Assembly (NCBI GenBank): GCA_013203525.1
Contig: JABMQB010000675.1
Location: 1 to 7,106, forward strand
Reading direction: 5' to 3'
From: Mariniphaga sp.
GTDB lineage: Bacteria > Bacteroidota > Bacteroidia > Bacteroidales > Prolixibacteraceae
Length of the DNA stretch: 7,106 nt
Shown here in pieces: positions 1-6,171 of this stretch. The notes beneath the pieces are model-generated. The model did no database searches, was not told where the DNA came from, and saw only the letters and a program-made list of their open reading frames with translations. Position 1 is the stretch's first letter; each line of letters opens with the position of its first letter. The position numbers and the translations under genes were made by a program.

Positions 1-1394
1 AAGAATCAATGGTTACTGAAGAACCTCAGGAAAAATCGGCTAAAAATATGATTATTAGCGAAATTCAAAAAAATGAGGATGATTCAAATACTTTAACAAA
101 CTATATCCTCGAAGAAGGTGACGAAGGTTATATCGATGCACAACTTTACAATATGGAACAAATGGAGTTGATGGATAGCGATACTACCCTGTATTATGAT
201 GATGATGATGTAAAATATGTTATCAACAATTATTACGATGGTGATGACATAGATTATGCATATAGGATCAGGCGTTTCCATAACCCTTATTTTTATGATC
301 CATATTATTATGATAGCTGGGGCTATTATGATAATTGGTACTCACCATATTATAGTTTTGGATGGGGTGGTTATCCATATAATTCATGGTATTATGGAGG
401 TTATTACAGCCCTTATAGGGGATATAACCCATGGAGTTATGGCTTTGGTTATTATGGTTATAGTTACCCTTATTATGCACATTATAATTCCTGGTATGGG
501 GGTTACTATGGTGGATACTACGGTGGATATGGTGGTTACTATAGTAATTCTGGTTGGTATGCCAATAATTCGGATAATGTTCGATACGGAAGTAGATCAA
601 ACCTTTCAAATTACGAAATTGGAGGTGGCGGTAACTCAAGACAGGCAATTTCGAATAACCAGGGAAGATCAGTTCTTTCAAACAAAAGTGGAAATACTTC
701 AGACAGTAGAAGTGTTCGCGCAGGTGAATCAACAAGAACAAATCGTACATCGGTGAATGCAAATGTATTAACAGAAAAACGAAGAGCAGGATCAACAATA
801 ACAAATACAAGAAGAACAACTGAAAATACTCAAACGGTAAACCAGGCGAATGCAAGAAGGAGTAACCCAACTCAATCTTCTTCTTATATTAAAAATGGTA
901 GAGCAACAAATTCACAAACTACGCGTGTTACAGGAAGTAGTAATCCAAGTATTAATACTCAAAGTGCAAGGTCAAATACTGCAAGGCAAACATACACGAG
1001 GCCTTCATCAAGCAATAGTTACAGCAAACCACGTGTTGTTAACAGAAGTTCTTCGTCAAATAGCAGTAGTTATTCTACACCAAAAAGCAGTTCAAATTAC
1101 AGTGTTAAATACCGTTCAAGTTCTACTTATAATAAAAGCTCAAGTGTAAGCTCAGGACGCTCAGGTTCTTCCAGCCGTCCTTCAAGTTCAGGTAGTAGTT
1201 ACAGATCAAGTGGATCATCATCCAGTTCAGGTAGCAGTTATCGATCCAGTGGATCAAGCAGTTCAGGAAGCAGAAGCTCAGGTTCAAGTGTTTCTTCAGG
1301 CGGTAGCAGAAGTTCTGGTTCAAGCAGTTCAGGTGGTAGCAGAAGTTCTGGTTCATCGGGCGGCGGCAGGAGCTCTGGTGGAGGAAGGAGATAA
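1..1394 (+). CDS. Tyr/Gly- and Ser/Arg-rich low-complexity protein, probably exported (5' partial)
   Basis: The function is not known. The frame is open to the left edge (codons for Glu-Ser precede the ATG at 9), and no signal peptide follows that ATG, so the true start probably lies upstream. Numbering from the ATG at 9 gives 461 residues in distinct blocks. Residues 1-82 are strongly acidic. A short motif, YAYRIRRFHNPY (83-94), resembles one I remember from Bacteroidota hypothetical proteins sometimes mislabelled vitellogenin-like. Residues 95-185 are Tyr/Trp/Gly-rich with GGYY repeats (31 Tyr and 7 Trp in 101-184). Residues 186-340 are rich in Ser, Thr, Asn and Arg, and 341-461 are almost entirely Ser, Gly and Arg. 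I see no Cys anywhere and no Asp or Glu after residue 272. The porin gene follows 59 nt downstream with no terminator between, so the two are probably co-transcribed. An envelope or surface location is inferred. The reading frame is convincing; the role is not. Confidence 0.8.
   Translation, partial: ESMVTEEPQEKSAKNMIISEIQKNEDDSNTLTNYILEEGDEGYIDAQLYNMEQMELMDSDTTLYYDDDDVKYVINNYYDGDDIDYAYRIRRFHNPYFYDPYYYDSWGYYDNWYSPYYSFGWGGYPYNSWYYGGYYSPYRGYNPWSYGFGYYGYSYPYYAHYNSWYGGYYGGYYGGYGGYYSNSGWYANNSDNVRYGSRSNLSNYEIGGGGNSRQAISNNQGRSVLSNKSGNTSDSRSVRAGESTRTNRTSVNANVLTEKRRAGSTITNTRRTTENTQTVNQANARRSNPTQSSSYIKNGRATNSQTTRVTGSSNPSINTQSARSNTARQTYTRPSSSNSYSKPRVVNRSSSSNSSSYSTPKSSSNYSVKYRSSSTYNKSSSVSSGRSGSSSRPSSSGSSYRSSGSSSSSGSSYRSSGSSSSGSRSSGSSVSSGGSRSSGSSSSGGSRSSGSSGGGRSSGGGRR
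1185..1391 (+). repeat. Degenerate in-frame Ser/Gly/Arg coding repeats
   Basis: The 3' end of the first gene consists of imperfect in-frame repeats. Two 33-nt units (1185-1217 and 1224-1256, period 39) both encode SSGSSYRSSGS and differ at four bases. Further on, an identical 21-nt block occurs at 1302-1322 and 1335-1355 (period 33), encoding GSRSSGS. Copies then decay into GGGRSSGGGRR. The phase is always a multiple of three, so changes in copy number would keep the frame. Confidence 0.75.
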
Positions 1395-1453
1395 GTTAGT
1401 ACTTATTTGATTTTAGGAATTTCCTCATTATTCATAACATTTAAAATTTAGCC

Positions 1454-2914
1454 ATGAAAAAATACATTTGTTTAATTGGAATATTATTATTCACATCTAC
1501 TTTTATTGTGAATTCACAAACATTGGCAGATGCTTACAGATTGTCTGCACAAAAAATTAACGGCACTGCTCGTGCCGCTGCCATGGGAAATGCATTTGGT
1601 GCCTTGGGTGGCGATTTTACTTCGTTAAGTATTAACCCGGCGGGCATTGCAATTTACAGAAGTAATGAATTTGTTATTACACCTACTGCCCGATTTAATA
1701 ATTCTGAAATTAGTTTATCTGGTGGAACATTTTCAGATGATAAATATGCCCATTCAATTAATAATGTTGGGTATGTTGGATCAATAAAAACAGGACTTTC
1801 CAGTGAATCAGGAGTTGTTAGTTTTAATCTAGCTATAGGCATGAATACTATACTTGATTTAAACCAGAATTCATTTGGGATGTTTAATGGATCACCAATA
1901 TCATTTTTAGATGGAATTGTTAATTGGTCTAATTCTGAAAGATTATCAAATTCATATTTAAATAGAGATATTGGAGATATTGAATACAGAGATTGGCCAG
2001 CCAAACTTGCATGGGAAACCTATTTAATGGATCCTGTTGATAATTCGGATGGTGAATATGTTAATATACTGTACGAAAACGAGTTAGTTGATCAACAAAT
2101 TAATTATTCGTACAAGGGAGGTATTAAAGAATATGTTTTTGCAGGTGGATTAAATTTTGCCCATAAATTTTATATCGGAGCAACAGTTGGTGTTCAGGAT
2201 GTGGATATTACAAAATATAAAGAATATTCCGAGACTCTGGAAGATAATAATTCATTTACGTATTATGAGGACAACTTTATAAAAGGAACCGGATATAACC
2301 TGAAATTAGGAGCTATTTTTAAACCCGTAAATTTTATTCGACTAGGATTGGCATTCCACACTCCAACTTTTTTCAATGTTAACGATGACATGAGGCTTAC
2401 AATGGAATCACAACTTCAAGAATCATACGATCATGATGGTCTTAACCTTTATGATTACGGATTAAATTCACCTTACAAATTTATTTTAAGCGGTGCAGTA
2501 GTTATTAAAAAGCTTGCAGTTATCAGCATTGATGGAGAATTAGTAGATTATTCAACAATGAAATATGATGTTAATAACCTAAACTTTGATATAAAAAATT
2601 CTTTTGGCAGTGCCTTTAATCTTCGAATGGGAGGTGAATTAAAACTTACTCAGAGCTTTAGCGCAAGAGCAGGATTTGAATATTATCCTTCGCCATTTAA
2701 TGCAGATTTTGATTTAGATGAAACATTTGTAAGTGACGATAATTCAATTTATTCATTAGGATTAGGTTATTTGGCTAATGGCTTTTTTGCAGACCTTGCT
2801 TATAGGAATTCAACCGATACCTACAGTTTGTATAATCCACAGCCCAATTTTGAAGATTTAACATTAAAAAACAGCAATAAACAAATATTGCTTACTATTG
2901 GATTCAAATTTTAG
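1454..2914 (+). CDS. OmpP1/FadL/TodX-type outer-membrane transport protein
   Basis: This is a predicted beta-barrel of the outer membrane. The family takes up hydrophobic molecules such as long-chain fatty acids or aromatics; members in Bacteroidota are often loosely labelled hemin receptor. The 486-residue product starts with a signal peptide (Lys2-Lys3, hydrophobic 4-19), probably cut before Gln22, a common mature end in this phylum. The family signature follows: Gly-Thr-Ala-Arg-Ala with Ala-Met-Gly-Asn-Ala-Phe (37-48), then Gly-Gly-Asp (52-54) and Ile-Asn-Pro-Ala-Gly-Ile-Ala (60-66). The rest shows alternating hydrophobic strands and polar loops and ends in LTIGFKF; the terminal Phe is the usual barrel-insertion signal. 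Length is normal for the family. The ATG at 1454 is chosen because it opens the signal peptide; no Shine-Dalgarno is seen. It sits 59 nt after the low-complexity gene and 17 nt before a strong terminator. The substrate cannot be deduced. Confidence 0.9.
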   Translation: MKKYICLIGILLFTSTFIVNSQTLADAYRLSAQKINGTARAAAMGNAFGALGGDFTSLSINPAGIAIYRSNEFVITPTARFNNSEISLSGGTFSDDKYAHSINNVGYVGSIKTGLSSESGVVSFNLAIGMNTILDLNQNSFGMFNGSPISFLDGIVNWSNSERLSNSYLNRDIGDIEYRDWPAKLAWETYLMDPVDNSDGEYVNILYENELVDQQINYSYKGGIKEYVFAGGLNFAHKFYIGATVGVQDVDITKYKEYSETLEDNNSFTYYEDNFIKGTGYNLKLGAIFKPVNFIRLGLAFHTPTFFNVNDDMRLTMESQLQESYDHDGLNLYDYGLNSPYKFILSGAVVIKKLAVISIDGELVDYSTMKYDVNNLNFDIKNSFGSAFNLRMGGELKLTQSFSARAGFEYYPSPFNADFDLDETFVSDDNSIYSLGLGYLANGFFADLAYRNSTDTYSLYNPQPNFEDLTLKNSNKQILLTIGFKF

Positions 2915-2931
2915 AATTTAAATACTTAATC

Positions 2932-2967
2932 AAGGCGCTTTTCCAAAAAGAAAGGTGCCTTTTTTTT
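2932..2967 (+). terminator. Intrinsic terminator after the porin gene
   Basis: The hairpin arms 2932-2942 and 2951-2961 pair over 11 bp with two G-T wobbles (2937/2956 and 2939/2954), closing an 8-nt loop (2943-2950). Eight T residues (2960-2967) follow directly. The hairpin lies 17 nt past the porin stop codon and should end the first transcription unit. Confidence 0.88.
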
Positions 2968-3086
2968 GTCCTTTTTTGCAACTATTGTTTATAACCGCCG
3001 TTTTATTAACATTTCAACAAAAAACAATCCTTTTGTTTGGCCTGTATTTCAGGTTATAATAAATTGCTATTTCAAAATTGATAATA
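2968..3086 (+). promoter_or_regulatory. Intergenic region expected to hold the promoter of the second gene cluster
   Basis: A promoter is inferred here because a strong terminator precedes the region and a new set of plus-strand genes follows it. The best match to the Bacteroidota pattern (TTTG near -33, TAnnTTTG near -7) is TTTG at 3036-3039 with TAAATTGC at 3060-3067, 20 nt apart. The second box misses two consensus bases, so this exact placement is weak. No riboswitch-like or tRNA-like fold was recognised. Confidence 0.25.
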
Positions 3087-3371
3087 ATGCCGGAATTTTC
3101 TCAAATAGATTATACAAAAACAATCCTTCAGTTTGAAAAAGAAGAAAGGGCTGGCAGAAGATATAAATTAGGCGATCTGAGGACTTCAATTTGGTTAAAA
3201 ACAAACAATATTAATTTTGGAGATGTCAAAAATATATCAAATAAACTCCCCGACCCCAGGCTTGTTATTATCGGCGAAGGTAAGTTAAGTGGTTTTTATA
3301 TATATTCTCATGTTCAGAAGAAATGTTATAAAAACACCTTTTCAAAAAAGAAAGTGCTTGTGGAAAAATAA
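3087..3371 (+). CDS. Small basic hypothetical protein (94 residues)
   Basis: I do not recognise this protein. From the ATG at 3087 it is 94 residues; an in-frame TTG at 3078 would add only Met-Ile-Ile, and ATG is preferred. It has no signal peptide and no membrane segment. The first third is charged and probably helical (FEKEERAGRRYKLGDL, about residues 16-31). The middle holds a short hydrophobic stretch, LVIIGEGKLSGFYIY (59-73). The tail is Lys-rich with one Cys, giving a net positive charge. It lies 32 nt ahead of the methyltransferase gene on the same strand with no terminator between, which suggests an operon leader gene. The reading is open and protein-like rather than repetitive, but without a known homologue it could be a chance ORF. 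Confidence 0.5.
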   Translation: MPEFSQIDYTKTILQFEKEERAGRRYKLGDLRTSIWLKTNNINFGDVKNISNKLPDPRLVIIGEGKLSGFYIYSHVQKKCYKNTFSKKKVLVEK

Positions 3372-3403
3372 TTAATACAACTTCACTATTTATTTCCTGA
3401 TAA

Positions 3404-4111
3404 ATGAAAGATCCTATTGGACAAGCGGTAAAGGATTATTGTATAAATGGAAAAGCTAACGATATTCTTATCGAAAGTAATTATACTTCTGATGAATTTA
3501 TTCCAAGTTCATATTTTTTCAGAAATGAAATTGAATTGCCAATAATTGAAAAAGTAGCATTAGAAAATTTTTATGGAAATATACTGGATATTGGGGCAGG
3601 TGCAGGATGCCATTCAATTATATTACAGGAAAAAGGGCTGGATGTAACTGCCCTTAAAATATCACCTCTCGCATGTGAAGTATTAATTTCAAGAGGAGTC
3701 AGAAAGGTCTTAAATTCAGATATTTATAAAACAACAAACAAGCAATTCGACACCATACTTTTATTAATGAATGGTACAGGAATAGCTGGTAATATAAAAG
3801 GATTATCTCATTTATTAAATCATTTAAAAAAGTTATTAAGCCCAGGAGGTCAGATTCTTATCGATTCATCCGATATCAAATACCTGTTTTCTGAAGAGGA
3901 TGGCTCAACCTGGATTGATATCGCAAATAACAACTACTATGGAGAAATGACTTACATAGCAAGTTATAAAGACATAATAAGCGATCCTTTCAAATGGTTA
4001 TTTATCGACTTTAAAAAATTGAAAACAATTGCTCAAAAATGTGGTTATCGTTGTGTTAAAGTAGTTGATGGTGATCATTTTGATTATCTTGCAATGTTGA
4101 CAATAAATTAA
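3404..4111 (+). CDS. Class I SAM-dependent methyltransferase, atypical SAM site
   Basis: The 235-residue product is a soluble, cytoplasmic Rossmann-fold methyltransferase that would transfer a methyl group from S-adenosylmethionine; the acceptor is unknown. Motif I is clear at 60-69 (ILDIGAGAGC). It is followed by VTALKISPLACEV (81-93), the Asp-containing segment NSDIY (104-108), LLLMNGTGIAG (119-129), the post-core LLSPGGQILIDSSD (144-157), and a C-terminal strand ending YLAMLTIN. The NG-G-AG and DSSD stretches match a Bacteroidota methyltransferase group I recall, which carries LDISP or LEISP after strand 2. Here residue 85 is Lys (codon AAA at 3656-3658) in place of the acidic residue that usually holds the SAM ribose, so activity or cofactor binding may be altered. 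The gene starts 32 nt after the small gene and ends 16 nt before the DUF4954 gene, consistent with co-transcription. The start ATG fits the usual family length. Confidence 0.87.
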   Translation: MKDPIGQAVKDYCINGKANDILIESNYTSDEFIPSSYFFRNEIELPIIEKVALENFYGNILDIGAGAGCHSIILQEKGLDVTALKISPLACEVLISRGVRKVLNSDIYKTTNKQFDTILLLMNGTGIAGNIKGLSHLLNHLKKLLSPGGQILIDSSDIKYLFSEEDGSTWIDIANNNYYGEMTYIASYKDIISDPFKWLFIDFKKLKTIAQKCGYRCVKVVDGDHFDYLAMLTIN

Positions 4112-4127
4112 CCTAAATACATTTATT

Positions 4128-6122
4128 ATGCTTTCATTCAGGAAATTAAATAATCAAGAAATAGCAATACTTACAAACCAATCGTGTAAATGTGAAAATT
4201 GGGAAAATATTTTAGTGTCAAAAATGTTTATTCCCGAACACATTATTAATGTTACTTTTTCAGGAAAAGTTAAATTGGGATTTTTCCAGGTAAAAGTAGA
4301 ATTTCCGGGTGGCGTAAAAAAGCAGTCTGGAATTTACAATTCAGTGATACACAATTGTGAAATCGGTGATAATTCATATATCAGCAATGTTAAAAATTAC
4401 ATGGCCAATTATATAATTGGCAAGAATGTTATTATTGAGAATACAGAACTGATTACCGTTAGTGAAAAAACATCGTTTGGAAATGAGATAAAAATTGATG
4501 TATTAGATGAAACCGGAGGAAGGCAAATTCCAATTTATAATAATTTATCTTCACACACAGCATATATTTTTACATTTTACAGGCACCGACCTGAACTGGT
4601 TTCCACGCTAGAAAAGCTTATTGGTAAATATTCAGTAGAAAACAGTTCAACAACAGGAAAAATAGGAGATAATGCAAAAATTATTAATTGTAAACAGATT
4701 ATTAATACAGCTATTGGCAACAATGCTGAAATTACCGGAGCAAGCAGATTAAATAACGGTAGTATAAATAGCACATTGGAAGCACCTGTAATTATTGGTG
4801 ATAATGTTGTTGCTGATAATTTTATAATTTCATCGGGATCGAAAGTTACCGACAGCGTTATTTTAACCAATTGTTTTATTGGGCAGGGCTGTATTCTTAG
4901 TAAACATTATTCAGCTATCCATTCATTGTTTTTTGCTAATTGCCAGGGATTTAATGGCGAAGCATGCTCAATTTTTGCAGGGCCATTTACGGTAACACAT
5001 CATAAATCAACATTACTGATTGCCGGTATGTTTTCATTTCTGAATGCCGGAAGTGGATCAAACCAAAGTAACCATATGTATAAACTGGGCCCAATCCATC
5101 ATGGAGTTGTAGAACGAGGCTCAAAAACTACCAGCGACTCTTACCTTCTCTGGCCTTCAAGAATTGGAGCATTTACCCTTGTAATGGGAAGGCATTATAA
5201 AAACTCAGATACTACTGATATGCCTTTTTCATATTTTATTGAAAATAAAGATGAAAGTTGGTTGGCACCAGCAATAAACCTGCGTAGTGTAGGAACAATC
5301 CGTGATGCTTTAAAGTGGCCAAAAAGAGATAAACGTAAAGGTTCTGACTTTTTAGATTCGATTAACTATAACCTGCTAAGCCCATACACTATTAAAGGTA
5401 TGGTTAACGGACAACAAATATTAAAGGAGCTTAAAAATATATCAGGAGAATTTACAAAGACTTATACATGGGGAACAACATTCATTAAAAAGAATTCATT
5501 GGAAAGGGGTATTCGCTTATATGAAATGGCAATTACAAAATTTATTGGTAATTCAATAATATCCCGAATAAACAAATGTAAGTCGTGTAAATCGATAGAA
5601 GAATTAAAAGATTGCCTGATACCCAAAAAAACTGCCGGAACAGGCGAATGGATTGACCTTGCTGGCCTAATTGCACCAAAAAATGAAATAGAAAAACTAA
5701 TTACTGATATTGAAAACAAAAATGTAAAAACGTTAATGGAAATTGAGGAATCTATAAAACATATCCATCTGAATTATTACGATTACGAATGGGTATGGGC
5801 GCTCGATTTATTTGAAAAAAGATATAAAATAAAACTTAAGGATATTACTACCGGGGATTTGATAAACATGGTACACCGGTGGATAGGAAGCGTTGTAGGG
5901 CTTGATGAAATGTTATACGAAGATGCAAAAAAAGAATTTGCTCTAAGCTCAATGACTGGATTTGGAATTGATGGAGACCATGAAATTAAAAAACAGGATT
6001 TTGAAAAAGTAAGAGGTACATTTGAAAAGAATAAATTTGTTCACGAAATCCTTGATCATATCCGGCGAAAAACTGAATTAGGGCAAAGTACAATTAAAAT
6101 GCTACAAAAAATAAAAGATTAA
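4128..6122 (+). CDS. DUF4954 family protein with left-handed beta-helix (hexapeptide repeats)
   Basis: This 664-residue protein matches the DUF4954 family of Bacteroidota as I remember it; its function is unknown. It has no signal peptide and is probably cytoplasmic. Hexapeptide-type turns, as in sugar and acyl transferases, run through residues 70-110 (for example CEIGDNSYI, IIGKNVII) and 178-260 (KIGDNAKI, AIGNNAEI, VIIGDNVVADNFI, CFIGQGCIL). An insert of about 60 residues separates the two sets. A His-rich block, 285-357, follows, including HHKSTLLIAG (291-300), GPIHHGVVERG (321-331) and LWPSRIGAF (341-349). From about 425 to the end the protein looks helical and charged. No nucleotidyltransferase signature (GxGxR) is present, so it is not a typical sugar-1-phosphate uridylyltransferase. 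The ATG at 4128 lies 16 nt after the methyltransferase stop. The gene ends beside a hairpin terminator. Family call is firm; any enzymatic role is guesswork. Confidence 0.85.
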   Translation: MLSFRKLNNQEIAILTNQSCKCENWENILVSKMFIPEHIINVTFSGKVKLGFFQVKVEFPGGVKKQSGIYNSVIHNCEIGDNSYISNVKNYMANYIIGKNVIIENTELITVSEKTSFGNEIKIDVLDETGGRQIPIYNNLSSHTAYIFTFYRHRPELVSTLEKLIGKYSVENSSTTGKIGDNAKIINCKQIINTAIGNNAEITGASRLNNGSINSTLEAPVIIGDNVVADNFIISSGSKVTDSVILTNCFIGQGCILSKHYSAIHSLFFANCQGFNGEACSIFAGPFTVTHHKSTLLIAGMFSFLNAGSGSNQSNHMYKLGPIHHGVVERGSKTTSDSYLLWPSRIGAFTLVMGRHYKNSDTTDMPFSYFIENKDESWLAPAINLRSVGTIRDALKWPKRDKRKGSDFLDSINYNLLSPYTIKGMVNGQQILKELKNISGEFTKTYTWGTTFIKKNSLERGIRLYEMAITKFIGNSIISRINKCKSCKSIEELKDCLIPKKTAGTGEWIDLAGLIAPKNEIEKLITDIENKNVKTLMEIEESIKHIHLNYYDYEWVWALDLFEKRYKIKLKDITTGDLINMVHRWIGSVVGLDEMLYEDAKKEFALSSMTGFGIDGDHEIKKQDFEKVRGTFEKNKFVHEILDHIRRKTELGQSTIKMLQKIKD

Positions 6123-6124
6123 AA

Positions 6125-6151
6125 AAATACCATCCGTATTGGATGGTATTT
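6125..6151. terminator. Bidirectional intrinsic terminator between convergent genes
   Basis: Arms 6125-6135 and 6141-6151 form a perfect 11-bp stem with a 5-nt loop (6136-6140). Seven A residues at 6121-6127 become a T tract when read on the minus strand, which gives a strong terminator for the peptidase gene. On the plus strand the hairpin is followed by a T-rich but interrupted run (TTTCTATATTTC), probably adequate for the DUF4954 transcript. It begins 3 nt past that gene's stop codon. Confidence 0.85.
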
Positions 6152-6171
6152 CTATATTTCTAACAAAACAA

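Noticed and set aside
256..756. A 166-codon plus-strand frame rich in Ile, Met, Val and His within the first gene
   Set aside because: It is the shifted reading of TAT/GGT-rich codons; its hydrophobic look comes from the repetitive DNA, not from a membrane protein.
268..870. A 200-codon minus-strand open frame opposite the first gene
   Set aside because: It is a shadow of the Tyr/Asn-rich coding strand; the product is a run of His, Asn and Tyr with no recognisable domain or start context.
1417..1427. Small inverted repeat AGGAATTTCCT between the first two genes
   Set aside because: The 5-bp arms are separated by one base, so no hairpin can form, and there is no T tract; it is not a terminator.
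2984..3028. Inverted 7-bp repeat ATTGTTT / AAACAAT in the intergenic region
   Set aside because: The arms are short, AT-rich and 31 nt apart; expected by chance in this base composition.
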